DNA from: Chitinophagaceae bacterium
GTDB taxonomy: Bacteria; Bacteroidota; Bacteroidia; Chitinophagales; Chitinophagaceae
DNA: 64,000 bases
Assembly: GCA_016708765.1 (NCBI GenBank)
Contig: JADJFD010000001.1
Span: forward strand, 962,530 to 1,026,529
Direction: 5' to 3'
Every line of letters begins with the position of its first letter. Position 1 is the first letter of the stretch. The notes beneath the pieces were generated by a model. The model searched no databases. It was not told where the DNA came from and saw nothing but the letters and a program-made list of their open reading frames with translations. Positions 9,145-17,424 of the stretch are shown here, piece after piece. The position numbers and the translations under genes are program-made.

Positions 9145-9178
9145 AAAAATGGGTTTTGCGAAAACAAAACCCATTTTT
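9145..9178 (+). terminator. rho-independent terminator after the PBP gene
   Basis: A 13-bp perfect stem (AAAAATGGGTTTT with AAAACCCATTTTT) around an 8-base loop ends in a T-run. Confidence 0.85.
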
Positions 9179-9207
9179 ATTTTCGCTACTTAAACCATTC
9201 GCTAAAG

Positions 9208-9708
9208 ATGCTTAATGAGATTACAATCAGGAATGCTACTATTAATGATATAGAACTTATCAGGGAACTCACATTTAAAGTGTGGCCTCAAACCTATTCA
9301 TCTATCATTTCAAAAGAGCAGATTGATTATATGCTTGAAATGATGTACAGCAATAAATCTTTAGCTCTTCAAATGGCAGAAGGCTCCCAGTTTATAATAG
9401 TTCAGGATACTAAGAGGCCGGTTGGCTTTGCTTCTTACAAACCAGTTGCCATAAAAATATACAAACTAGACAAAATTTACATTCTGCAAACACAACAAGG
9501 AAAAGGAATAGGAAAATTTGTAATTGACTATATTCTTCAACAAATAAAAGATAGAGGTGCTGAATCTTTACAATTACAAGTGAACAGAAATAATATAAAC
9601 GCTAAATCATTTTATGAGAAAATCGGTTTCCGCATAATACAAGAAGCCGATTTCGAAATAGGGAACGGCTATTTTATGAATGATTATGTAATGGAGAAGA
9701 AAGTATGA
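9208..9708 (+). CDS. GNAT family N-acetyltransferase
   Basis: 166 residues. Motif A is visible as KLDKIYILQTQQGKGIGKFVIDYI, with QGKGIG as the acetyl-CoA-binding loop, and the end NINAKSFYEKIGFRIIQEAD is the classic motif B. The N-terminal RELTFKVWPQTYSSII resembles the diamine/ribosomal-protein acetyltransferase-like subgroup, but substrate is unknown. It lies behind the PBP terminator and converges with the M23-like gene, so it is probably monocistronic. Confidence 0.85.
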   Translation: MLNEITIRNATINDIELIRELTFKVWPQTYSSIISKEQIDYMLEMMYSNKSLALQMAEGSQFIIVQDTKRPVGFASYKPVAIKIYKLDKIYILQTQQGKGIGKFVIDYILQQIKDRGAESLQLQVNRNNINAKSFYEKIGFRIIQEADFEIGNGYFMNDYVMEKKV

Positions 9709-9744
9709 ATGTATAAACCACAAGAATGCTGAAATATTAAATCG

Positions 9745-10203
9745 CTATTCTGTTTTCAATACTTTCTTACATTCAAGAAATCTTATCGGATCTATCGGTG
9801 TTTCAAAATTGTACATTAAAAATTCAAGACTACCTCCAAGGGGTATATTTCCCAAAGGCTGACCTGTTTTAACATTATCTCCTCTTCTAACTAATACTTT
9901 TGAAAGACCCGAATACCAGAAATAATAATCCCGGTAATAAAATACAACATCCCATTTGCCATCATCATTCTGTACGACATTTGAAACCCTTCCAGTAACT
10001 ACAGCTTTTACAACTGTATCCGGAATACTTACCAGTACAATACACAAATCAGGCTCATCAAACTTCATAACGTTTTTAGGGGGAGGCACTACTATTGCAT
10101 CCTCTAGTGGACACTTTAACCAGATACTGTCTTGCTGTGCATAAACACCCACAGGCAATATTAATAATATCGCCAATACCAAATTCTTAACCATTTTAAT
10201 CAT
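9745..10203 (-). CDS. exported M23-like domain protein lacking zinc ligands
   Basis: 152 residues with a signal peptide (hydrophobic core LVLAILLILPVGVYA, cleavage near AQQ). The mature part follows the M23/LytM fold pattern: VVKAVVTGRVSNV, then WDVVFYYRDYYFWYSGLSKVLVRRGDNVKTGQPLGNIP and LEFLMYNFETPIDPIRFL. In active M23 enzymes the positions of HxxxD and HxH hold zinc ligands; here the HxH-equivalent reads FLMYNFE and no HxxxD is seen, so it is probably a non-catalytic LytM domain, perhaps a binding or activator protein. A nine-base gap separates it from the upstream gene at 10213, indicating one operon. Confidence 0.7.
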   Translation of the reverse strand: MIKMVKNLVLAILLILPVGVYAQQDSIWLKCPLEDAIVVPPPKNVMKFDEPDLCIVLVSIPDTVVKAVVTGRVSNVVQNDDGKWDVVFYYRDYYFWYSGLSKVLVRRGDNVKTGQPLGNIPLGGSLEFLMYNFETPIDPIRFLECKKVLKTE

Positions 10204-10212
10204 AAGGCAATT

Positions 10213-10572
10213 TTATAAATCAGAAAACCTAAGCTTCTTCGCCATTTCAGCACTAATTCCTTCTGCTGAAATTCCGTATCCACTCACAAGTACACCCTTC
10301 ACTCCATTTGAAGACTCAATTCCATATACGATTGATTCATCCGACGGATTTGAATCTCCTTCAAAACGATAAAATTCTACAATCTCAAAATCTTTTACAT
10401 CAAACTTATTACCATGACAGACGAGACAATTCTCCTGAAGGTTGAAATCAACAATAAAACCTCTTTCCCTCATTCCATTAATTGCTCCCGATAGTGTATC
10501 ATATGCATTCATTCCTATTGCTTTGTCTTTCTCAAAATTATTCTTTATTGTTTGAAACACCTTAGGAATCAT
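10213..10572 (-). CDS. conserved small protein of Bacteroidota, function unknown
   Basis: 119 residues; similar proteins in this phylum often begin near the internal methionine (MNAYDTLSGAIN, ATG at 10512), so the first 20 residues may not be translated. The pattern DFNLQENCLVCHGNKFDVKDFEIVEFYRFEGDSNPSDESIVYGIES and GVKGVLVSGYGISAEGIS is a recognisable conserved family, sometimes labelled phosphoribosylpyrophosphate synthetase; nothing in the sequence supports that enzymatic name (no PRPP-binding loop). Soluble, no signal peptide. First gene of a two-gene minus-strand operon with the M23-like gene. Confidence 0.65.
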   Translation of the reverse strand: MIPKVFQTIKNNFEKDKAIGMNAYDTLSGAINGMRERGFIVDFNLQENCLVCHGNKFDVKDFEIVEFYRFEGDSNPSDESIVYGIESSNGVKGVLVSGYGISAEGISAEMAKKLRFSDL

Positions 10573-10662
10573 GGTATTAATTATATAAATAGGCTTATTT
10601 CTATGTCAAAATTTGACAGTCTAATGATTCTTATCATAGACAAATAATCCATTGCTAAACCG

Positions 10663-10670
10663 TACCTTTG
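10663..10670 (+). promoter_or_regulatory. -7 promoter element of ahcY
   Basis: TACCTTTG fits TAnnTTTG exactly, 25 bases before the ahcY start. No clear -33 element. No SAH riboswitch-like structure could be made out in the short leader. Confidence 0.55.
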
Positions 10671-10695
10671 CCGCCATAAAATAAAAAGAAAGACA

Positions 10696-12021
10696 ATGTC
10701 AACAACAACAAAATCAATAAATTTTAGCCTCCCTTATAAAGTGGCTGATATTTCCCTTGCAGCATGGGGACGTAAAGAAATAAGACTTGCAGAAGCAGAA
10801 ATGCCCGGTCTAATGTCGATAAGAACTGAGTATGGGCCTGCTCAACCTTTAAAAGGTTCAAGAATTGCTGGTTGCTTACACATGACCATTCAAACCGCCG
10901 TATTAATTGAAACATTGGTGGCCTTAGGTGCAGAAGTAAAATGGAGCTCTTGCAACATTTTTTCTACACAAGATCATGCTGCTGCTGCAATAGCACAAGC
11001 TGGCATTGGTGTATTTGCCTGGAAAGGACAAAGTCAAGAAGAAGCTGATTGGTGTATTGAACAAACATTATTCTTTGGTGCGCAGGACAAGCCTTTGAAT
11101 ATGATTCTTGATGACGGTGGTGATTTAACAAACATGGTGTTGGATACTTATCCTGAATTGGTTCAGCATGTAAAAGGAATTTCTGAAGAAACTACTACAG
11201 GTGTTCACCGTTTATATGAAAGAGTAGCAAAAGGAACATTACCAATGCCTGCTATCAATGTAAACGACTCTGTTACCAAATCTAAGTTTGATAACAAATA
11301 CGGTTGTAAAGAATCATTGGTAGATGCTATCCGCAGAGCTACTGATGTAATGATGGCGGGTAAAGTAGCCGTTGTTGGTGGCTATGGTGATGTTGGAAAA
11401 GGTTCTGCCGCTTCATTAAAAGGTGCTGGCTGTCGTGTTATTGTTACGGAGATCGATCCTATCTGTGCTTTACAGGCAGCTATGGACGGTTTTGAAGTTA
11501 AGAAAATGATTGATGCTGTTAAAGAAGCTGATATCGTTGTTACTGCTTCAGGATGCCGTGACCTTATCACTGGTGAACATTTCAAACTGATGAAGGATAA
11601 AGTTATCGTTTGTAACATCGGACATTTTGATATTGAAATTGACATAGCCTGGTTGAATACAAATTATGGCGATACAAAAGATACAATTAAGCCACAGGTT
11701 TATATTTATACTATTGATGGAAAAGATATTATCATTTTGGCAGAAGGAAGATTAGTAAATCTCGGTTGTGCAACTGGACATCCATCCTTTGTGATGAGTA
11801 ATTCATTTGCAAACCAAACATTGGCACAAATTGAGCTTTGGACCAACAACAAAAACTATGATAACAATGTTTATGTTCTTCCAAAACAACTTGATGAAAA
11901 AGTTGCTCGTTTGCATTTAGCAAAAATTGGTGTTGTGTTGGATGAGCTAACTACCGCACAAGCTTCTTATCTTGGTATTACGAATGAAGGACCATTTAAG
12001 CCAGAACATTACAGGTATTAA
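10696..12021 (+). CDS. ahcY: adenosylhomocysteinase
   Basis: 441 residues, family length. It hydrolyses S-adenosylhomocysteine to homocysteine and adenosine and so keeps the methyl cycle running in the cytoplasm. Visible landmarks: substrate region SSCNIFSTQDHAAAAIA, DDGGDLTN, EETTTGVHRL, NAD+-binding glycine-rich loop GGYGDVGKGSAASLKGAG, VTASGC, NIGHFDIEID and the conserved C-terminal KPEHYRY. No disruption. Preceded by a -7 element and closed by its own terminator, so it is most likely monocistronic. Confidence 0.97.
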   Translation: MSTTTKSINFSLPYKVADISLAAWGRKEIRLAEAEMPGLMSIRTEYGPAQPLKGSRIAGCLHMTIQTAVLIETLVALGAEVKWSSCNIFSTQDHAAAAIAQAGIGVFAWKGQSQEEADWCIEQTLFFGAQDKPLNMILDDGGDLTNMVLDTYPELVQHVKGISEETTTGVHRLYERVAKGTLPMPAINVNDSVTKSKFDNKYGCKESLVDAIRRATDVMMAGKVAVVGGYGDVGKGSAASLKGAGCRVIVTEIDPICALQAAMDGFEVKKMIDAVKEADIVVTASGCRDLITGEHFKLMKDKVIVCNIGHFDIEIDIAWLNTNYGDTKDTIKPQVYIYTIDGKDIIILAEGRLVNLGCATGHPSFVMSNSFANQTLAQIELWTNNKNYDNNVYVLPKQLDEKVARLHLAKIGVVLDELTTAQASYLGITNEGPFKPEHYRY

Positions 12022-12041
12022 TCCTTGATTATATTTTACTG

Positions 12042-12067
12042 AAAACCCAGCTAATTGGCTGGGTTTT
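12042..12067 (+). terminator. rho-independent terminator after ahcY
   Basis: Ten-bp stem AAAACCCAGC / GCTGGGTTTT with a six-base loop, followed by further T residues. Confidence 0.88.
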
Positions 12068-12088
12068 TTATTTTGATTTAAGATATGA

Positions 12089-12577
12089 TTACAAGAGTGT
12101 CTTAGATTCGTTGATAAGGCAAGTAGCCATTTTCATTATTAGTGTTTGCTCGAGTGGCCTAACAGTAAGTGTAGTTTCTTTTTTATTACTATCAGTAAAA
12201 ATAATTGAAGCAATTTTATAAGTCATTAACCTTTGCAATAAGGTGGTAGTAGAAGTTGTATTTCTGAAAACAAACTGGAACAATCCTTCACAGTTCATAG
12301 TTCCACCATTTCTTGAAGATGTTTTTGATTTCAACCCTTCAAACATTATTATAGCCGTAGAATTGTTATCAAAACACCTTCCGGCATCATTTATAGAAAA
12401 AAGAACCAGTACTTCCTTTTTATCAGCATCTATGGTAAGTGAGCCACCGTCCACAAAAATAAAGCCTGTTGAAATTTTTATCTCCTTTGTAAAAGGATCA
12501 GTTTCACGGATTAGTTTACAGTCCTGAGCTGTTCCAAATAAAGGCAGCAAGAAAAGAAGTCCTATTATTTTTTTCAT
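12089..12577 (-). CDS. exported hypothetical protein
   Basis: 162 residues beginning with a short signal peptide (MKKIIGLLFLLPLFGTAQDC). The rest is a soluble mixed alpha/beta domain with repeated EIKISTGFIFVDGGSLTIDADKKEVLVLFSI-like strands; no catalytic motif, lipobox or sorting domain is visible. I do not recognise the family. It stands alone between the ahcY terminator and a 236-base non-coding stretch (12578-12813) in which I see no further structure. Confidence 0.7.
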   Translation of the reverse strand: MKKIIGLLFLLPLFGTAQDCKLIRETDPFTKEIKISTGFIFVDGGSLTIDADKKEVLVLFSINDAGRCFDNNSTAIIMFEGLKSKTSSRNGGTMNCEGLFQFVFRNTTSTTTLLQRLMTYKIASIIFTDSNKKETTLTVRPLEQTLIMKMATCLINESKTLL

Positions 12578-12813
12578 ATTGCTAAAATAATTATTAATTA
12601 GCTTTTATCCCGTTCAAGATTGTTAAACAACAAACATAGTTGCACTCCTTTTTACAACCAATACAACTACTATTCTATATACTAACGACCATAGTAAAGT
12701 CACCCTCTAATTGTTCTAATGACTCAAATCAATTTGTGAATAACTTTAATTCGAAGTATTCTTACTCATAGCACACTTCTTGCAGTATTGTTGGCTTAAT
12801 AAAATGGTGTGAT

Positions 12814-13083
12814 ATGCAGATTCAATTCATCAGAGCAGTACAGTTTTCCTTATTGATAAAACTAGATGGCAGATTAAGAGAGTTTAATTTCAGAAAGATC
12901 AGAAATTCCGAAGTAGAAACTTTCTCGGTGAATGTTTGTAATGAACGGGGCGACAGAATATTTTTCGATATGAAAAAGCTGGATAGTAGTTGGGATTTTA
13001 CTCCATCCAACCTTCCCGGATGGATTGAACAAAACAAAAAAGTAATACGTCAGGCTGTAGAGGACGAACTGCCTAATTGGTGA
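12814..13083 (+). CDS. conserved hypothetical small protein
   Basis: 89 residues, no signal peptide, no membrane segment. The pattern FSLLIKLDGRLREFNFRK, ...NERGDRIFFDMKK, ...LPGWIEQNKKVIRQAVED recalls a small family of uncharacterised proteins of Chitinophagaceae. Conserved length and composition argue for a real gene; function unknown. It converges with the thioredoxin-like gene, with only eight bases between stop codons. Confidence 0.6.
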   Translation: MQIQFIRAVQFSLLIKLDGRLREFNFRKIRNSEVETFSVNVCNERGDRIFFDMKKLDSSWDFTPSNLPGWIEQNKKVIRQAVEDELPNW

Positions 13084-13091
13084 TAAACCAT

Positions 13092-13636
13092 TTACATTTC
13101 ATTTTTTCGGAATTGTTTCTCTATTATTTCAAGTTCAGCTTTTTTAAGCGAAGTCGTTTTTTTCAATACACTGATAAAAAAGTCAACTTCTACTTCGCTG
13201 GCAGGGCAACCGCTGTTTTCTCCTACTTCGGGGCCTTCGCCCTTCTTTCTTATTTTAGAGTCGGAGAGCAACTTACCATCTTTATCAAAAATGAGCCAAA
13301 ATGGGATACCCTGACCTGTCCCATGATAAAGGTTCTTGAGATCTTCTGCGCCGGGGTTTTCAAGATGCTTTTTATCAGGAGATTCATTAACGACTAAATG
13401 GCGGATGACAAAATTGTCGTCGAAATACTTTTTACAACTTTCATCATTCATACTTTTATCCATCTTATGGCACCAACCACACCAGGATGCATGAAACATG
13501 ATAAATACTTTTTATTCTCTTTTGCCGCCAGAGCATATGCCTCATTTAGAATTTGCTTTGTTGTTTGCACCGGCTCTTGAGCTTTTACAACTACAGCGGC
13601 GAACAATAAACTCAATGAAATAAGTATTTGTTTCAA
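13092..13636 (-). pseudogene. exported thioredoxin-family protein, single frameshift
   Basis: Two frames make one protein: 13448-13636 encodes the signal peptide and start (MKQILISLSLLFAAVVVKAQ ... AAKENKK), and 13092-13499 continues with MFHASWCGWCHKMD, the redox-active WCGWC site, and a thioredoxin-like body with the cis-Pro segment GIPFWLIFD. One missing base at about 13508/13509 (a C on the plus strand) would restore KENKKVFIMFHASWC and give 181 residues. The product would be a periplasmic disulfide reductase or isomerase. Because a single base repairs it and similar lesions recur through the window, a sequencing error is as likely as inactivation. Confidence 0.8.
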
Positions 13637-13653
13637 GTTGCTATAATTAAAAT

Positions 13654-13971
13654 TTAGAATCGTACTGCTGTTCCTGTAGCAATTACCATCAGCATACTGC
13701 CACCGCTTCCTATAGTTTCAAAGTCCAGGTCTACACCTAATATGCCATTAGCTCCTAATGCTTGTGCTTTTTCTGATAATTCCCTCAATGCATCTTCCTT
13801 AGCTTGTTCAAGCACTTTCTCGTAGGTTTTACTTCTACCACCAAACACATCTCTTAATCCGGCAAATATGTCTTTAAAGATATTAGCACCGATTATGCTT
13901 TGTGCATTAATAACACCGAGGTATTCCTGCACTTGTTTTCCATCTACTGTACTTGTTGTTGTAACTAACAT
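13654..13971 (-). CDS. YbjQ/UPF0145 family protein
   Basis: 105 residues, the family's usual length. The start MLVTTTSTVDGKQVQEYLGVINAQSIIGAN, the central FAGLRDVFGGRSKTYEKVLEQAKEDALREL and the end ANGILGVDLDFETIGSGGSMLMVIATGTAVRF are the three conserved blocks of the heavy-metal-binding YbjQ family, which forms pentameric beta-barrel-like assemblies; the physiological role is not settled. Its start follows the M48 protease stop by six bases, so the two are co-transcribed. Confidence 0.93.
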   Translation of the reverse strand: MLVTTTSTVDGKQVQEYLGVINAQSIIGANIFKDIFAGLRDVFGGRSKTYEKVLEQAKEDALRELSEKAQALGANGILGVDLDFETIGSGGSMLMVIATGTAVRF

Positions 13972-13977
13972 GATTGT

Positions 13978-15045
13978 TTATTTTAATTTTTCAAATATAC
14001 CTTTTAGTTTTTCATCTTCCTTTATTACAATCGTTTTTCCAGCTTCTTTAACATAAGCAATACGCTTATCAATATCCGGATGGCTTCCAAAAAATTCTGG
14101 CATCGCATCACCCCCTGCCGCCGTTTTTAAATTAGTAAACAAATCTTCGAATCCATTCGGATCTATTCCCCGTTTTGCCAAAAGTGCAAGACCATCAATA
14201 TCTGCTTCTTTCTCTAGTTTACGGGAATACTTTAAGGACTTTAAATTATCTGCATGATCAACCACAACAGATGTAACCGTTCCAAATCTTCCAAATAACA
14301 AACCAAGAAATACTTTTGATCCAAGCTTTCTGAAAATTGATTTTGTGGAATGCTTATTATTTACATGAGTAAACTCATGACTAAGCAAAGCTGCCAACTC
14401 TGGGTATGAATTAATCTCTTTCAATAATGCACTGTACACCACAATGCGGCCACCCGGCAAAGCAAAAGCATTCACCATATTATCATTCACCACAGTAATT
14501 TTTATATCATATGCTGTGGGGACATCCATTTCCTGAAAAAATTCATTTAATATGTAACTGCTGGCTGTATCTTCCTGTCCGGCAAGACCCATTGCATTAT
14601 ATGCCGCTTCGCCTAATTGCTTTTCAGTTTTAATAGAAATTTTTGTAGCAAGCTTTTCAGATAGCCACGGAACTATTAAAAGATACAGTAGAAATAATCC
14701 ACCCAGTAATGTAAGTAAAAGCAAACCGTTTCTTATCCATTCCTTTCCGCTGCTTTTCCGATGCCATGGCTTTTGTCTTTCCGCCTGCATTTCTTTTATG
14801 AAATCCCCAGCTTCTTTTCCTTTAATCGTTAATGTTGCTCCCGGATGTTTAGAAGATGTAAGTTTTGTTCCTTGCGAAGAAAAAGCATGTATAACCTCCA
14901 CATCTTTCAGTAGCCAACTTATCATAGCATTGCTTCCATCTGCATTGCGAAAACCTATGCTGAGGTTCTTATCAAAAATCAATACGGTAGACTCTACCGC
15001 ACCTGTACCTTGGGCATTTTGGTATTCGCCAAAATAACTTTTCAT
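13978..15045 (-). CDS. membrane-anchored M48 family metalloprotease
   Basis: 355 residues. An N-terminal soluble domain of about 100 residues is followed by one membrane helix (about residues 107-131) and an M48 peptidase domain. The zinc site HEFTH is at residues 223-227, the third ligand Glu lies in the following KLEKEADIDGL, and the upstream NAFALPGGRIVVYSALL and downstream FFGSHPDIDKRIAYV (GSHPxxxxR) are the hallmarks of the family. The catalytic site appears intact. The extra N-terminal domain differs from HtpX and from BepA. It probably degrades membrane or periplasmic proteins; substrates unknown. Operon with the YbjQ gene. Confidence 0.9.
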   Translation of the reverse strand: MKSYFGEYQNAQGTGAVESTVLIFDKNLSIGFRNADGSNAMISWLLKDVEVIHAFSSQGTKLTSSKHPGATLTIKGKEAGDFIKEMQAERQKPWHRKSSGKEWIRNGLLLLTLLGGLFLLYLLIVPWLSEKLATKISIKTEKQLGEAAYNAMGLAGQEDTASSYILNEFFQEMDVPTAYDIKITVVNDNMVNAFALPGGRIVVYSALLKEINSYPELAALLSHEFTHVNNKHSTKSIFRKLGSKVFLGLLFGRFGTVTSVVVDHADNLKSLKYSRKLEKEADIDGLALLAKRGIDPNGFEDLFTNLKTAAGGDAMPEFFGSHPDIDKRIAYVKEAGKTIVIKEDEKLKGIFEKLK

Positions 15046-15182
15046 TGTTTTCGCTATTTCATAATAAAGATAGTAGAAAAATAAAGCTAAACCTTCATTA
15101 ATGAATTTGCAAACAAACTCTTCAATACTTTGTTATATGGCAGGAAAACAAAATCTTTGCTACATCACAACTAATCAATAAT

Positions 15183-15971
15183 ATGGTTCAAGCATATAAT
15201 TTTCTAGCTTCATGGCAACTATTTCCCGAAAAGGGAACATACGAATTGGGCGAAAGACCCAAAAGTGGTATTTATAAAATAGAAGCAATAAAGGATACTA
15301 AAGATCTCATCGTTCATCATAATTGGGTATCACTTGAAAACACCGCCTTTGCCAGCAGCTATACCATAAATGCCGATGGAGATTTAAATGATTTCCAAAA
15401 TCATGACTTGGCAGATAAAGTGCAGGCCTTATTTCCCGACAGCGTTAGTTTCGAAATACATTTTTACAAAAAAGGAGAAGTAGTACTGCACATTGTGCAT
15501 GAGATAATGCCCAATGGTTATTTAAGAGTTACTCAACAAGGAAACAGAGAAGACGGGACCTCTTACACCAATGCAGAAATGTATCATAAACAATTGAGTG
15601 TGCTGCCTTACTCCGCTTCCGTATCAGGAGCCGTAATAAAAGCTACAGAAGAAGGTGTTATCAAACATAAAGCTCTAACAGCAATGGAGGAGCAAACAAA
15701 TATGCAGCTCGACCAAATACGTAAGCAAATAGAGCTACTGGCCTTGCAAGCACATGAAATTCAGAAAAGAAAAGAATTATCAATGTTGATCTATCAGGCT
15801 AAGCTTTCTTTCAAACCTAATATCGGGCAAACATATTATTTGTATGAGAAGAATGATGAAAGTTTCATGCTGTCATTGGTTTCTCCAAAAGAATGGGGAG
15901 TTGCTGGACCGTTTAAGAAATTTGTATCGGCTGTACAATTATTAGCCGACCACACATGGAAGGAATTATAA
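15183..15971 (+). CDS. DUF2452 protein with an N-terminal lipocalin-like region
   Basis: 262 residues. The C-terminal part (about residues 175-262: LDQIRKQIELLALQAHEIQKRKELSMLIYQAKLSFKPNIGQTYYLYEKN ... SPKEWG ... VQLLADHTWKEL) is the DUF2452 domain. The first 150 residues (NFLASWQLFPEKGTYELGERPKSGIYKIEA ... HNWVSLE) look like a separate beta-rich domain. No signal peptide. Function unknown. The pdxJ promoter element overlaps the end region, with the next start 18 bases after this stop. Confidence 0.8.
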   Translation: MVQAYNFLASWQLFPEKGTYELGERPKSGIYKIEAIKDTKDLIVHHNWVSLENTAFASSYTINADGDLNDFQNHDLADKVQALFPDSVSFEIHFYKKGEVVLHIVHEIMPNGYLRVTQQGNREDGTSYTNAEMYHKQLSVLPYSASVSGAVIKATEEGVIKHKALTAMEEQTNMQLDQIRKQIELLALQAHEIQKRKELSMLIYQAKLSFKPNIGQTYYLYEKNDESFMLSLVSPKEWGVAGPFKKFVSAVQLLADHTWKEL

Positions 15972-15977
15972 GAACTG

Positions 15978-15985
15978 TATTTTTG
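15978..15985 (+). promoter_or_regulatory. -7 promoter element of pdxJ, probably leaderless
   Basis: TATTTTTG fits TAnnTTTG. Four bases (CGAC) separate it from the pdxJ ATG at 15990, the same spacing as at 916 and 51556. No -33 match was found in the upstream coding sequence. Confidence 0.5.
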
Positions 15986-15989
15986 CGAC

Positions 15990-16709
15990 ATGACGAAACT
16001 CTCCGTTAACATCAACAAGTTTGCAACACTCCGCAACTCCAGAGGCGGCGATAATCCCGATGTAGTAAAAGCAGCCATCGATGCTCAACTGTTTGGAGCC
16101 GATGGTGTAACAGTTCATCCACGGCCAGACGAACGGCATATTCGCTATGAAGATGTGCGGCAGATAAAAAAAATAATAACTACCGAGTTTAATATAGAAG
16201 GTAATTGCAGAGAGCAAAAATTTATTGACTTGGTGCTGGAAACAAAACCACATCAGGTAACATTAGTACCTGACACATTGGGACAACTTACCAGTGACCA
16301 TGGCTGGGACACTGTCTCCAACAAAGACTATCTGCAACAAACCATAAAAGTGTTTAAAGATGCAGGCATCCGTGTTTCGATTTTTGTAGATCCCGATGTA
16401 GCAATGGTGGAAGGCGCCGCTGCAACAGGAACAGATAGAATTGAATTGTATACAGAAAGCTATGCAAAGCAATATGCCAACGGCAATAAAGATGCTGCTA
16501 TCAAACCATTTATCGCTGCTGCTACCAAAGCAAAAGAATTAGGTCTTGGCATTAATGCAGGACATGATCTTGACAGACAAAATCTTCAATTTCTGAAACA
16601 ACAAATACCGTGGATAGATGAAGTAAGCATTGGTCATGCTCTTATCTGCGATGCATTGTATCTGGGTTTTGAAAATGCGATACAGTTGTATAAAAGGCAA
16701 TTGCAATGA
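15990..16709 (+). CDS. pdxJ: pyridoxine 5'-phosphate synthase
   Basis: 239 residues, typical length. It condenses 3-amino-2-oxopropyl phosphate with deoxyxylulose 5-phosphate in the last step of de novo vitamin B6 synthesis. Conserved blocks: LSVNINKFATLRNSRGGDNPD at the start, GADGVTVHPRPDERHIRYEDV (catalytic and phosphate-binding region), EFNIEGN, HQVTLVPD, and GINAGHDLDRQNL near the end, with the conserved His. The start is supported by the nearby -7 element and by the usual N-terminus. DinB-like gene follows after 35 bases. Confidence 0.96.
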   Translation: MTKLSVNINKFATLRNSRGGDNPDVVKAAIDAQLFGADGVTVHPRPDERHIRYEDVRQIKKIITTEFNIEGNCREQKFIDLVLETKPHQVTLVPDTLGQLTSDHGWDTVSNKDYLQQTIKVFKDAGIRVSIFVDPDVAMVEGAAATGTDRIELYTESYAKQYANGNKDAAIKPFIAAATKAKELGLGINAGHDLDRQNLQFLKQQIPWIDEVSIGHALICDALYLGFENAIQLYKRQLQ

Positions 16710-16744
16710 TATAAGAAGTTGTTATAAAATACCAATTCCACATA

Positions 16745-17221
16745 ATGAGTTTAACAGCACAAATAGCAAAACACTTTCGTGAAATTCATTTTGGTGGCAA
16801 CTGGACTACCTCCAATCTGAAAGATAATCTCGCAGATGTAACATGGCAACAGGCTACTACAAAAATTGATTCGCTAAATACTATTGCTGCTCTTACTTAT
16901 CATATCAATTATTATGTAAGTGCTGTTTTAAAAGTATTACAAGGTGAAATTTTGGAAGCTCATGACAAATTTAGTTTTGATGTGCCTCTTATTCAATCGC
17001 AGCAAGATTGGGAAAAGATGCTGAATAAAGTTTGGGCAGATGCAGAAACCTTTGCCAAGCTTGTGGAGCAGCTACCAGACGAAAAGCTTAACGAATATCT
17101 TGCTGATGAAAAATATGGTAATTACTTCAGAAACCTACACGGCATTATAGAGCATAGCCACTACCATCTTGGGCAAATTGTTATTATTAAGAAGATTATT
17201 TTGAAAGAAAAAGATAAATGA
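16745..17221 (+). CDS. DinB-like (DUF1572) four-helix-bundle protein
   Basis: 158 residues, helical throughout. The metal-ligand pattern of DinB/YfiT-type proteins is present: an early His in LTYHINYYVSAV and the later pair in IIEHSHYHLGQIVIIKK. These proteins bind a divalent metal and often act as thiol-dependent transferases (bacillithiol, mycothiol), but the physiological role in Bacteroidota is unknown. It is likely co-transcribed with pdxJ. Confidence 0.82.
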   Translation: MSLTAQIAKHFREIHFGGNWTTSNLKDNLADVTWQQATTKIDSLNTIAALTYHINYYVSAVLKVLQGEILEAHDKFSFDVPLIQSQQDWEKMLNKVWADAETFAKLVEQLPDEKLNEYLADEKYGNYFRNLHGIIEHSHYHLGQIVIIKKIILKEKDK

Positions 17222-17305
17222 TTAGCTGATACGCAACGTACCCTGCGGGAGACATTGCTATTGAGAGAGACCATCGGTATCAAAAAGTTGAATAGAATTA
17301 CTACA

Positions 17306-17385
17306 GTACAAGAGTGCGACGCAAGGGACGATGCTCAGGGAACTGAAGCTCGGTTAATACTCCTTCGCTGAAGCTTCGGAGTACA
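17306..17385. repeat. intergenic repeat-like segment between dinB-like and TPR-CHAT genes
   Basis: The 203-base gap between convergent genes holds GTACAAGAGTGCGACGCAA (17306-17324), which resembles the reverse complement of a segment at 24248-24266, and then a hairpin (TACTCC ... GGAGTA with an inner GAAGCTTC) near 17360-17385. Neither arm is followed by a T-run. I read this as one copy of an interspersed repeat, not a coding or terminator element. Confidence 0.45.
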
Positions 17386-17424
17386 AGAAAAATGGTTAGT
17401 GAAGACACAAACCATTGCAACGTT

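Noticed and set aside
10213..10572. Phosphoribosylpyrophosphate synthetase label for the 119-residue protein
   Set aside because: Real PRPP synthetases are about 310 residues with a PRPP loop; neither is present.
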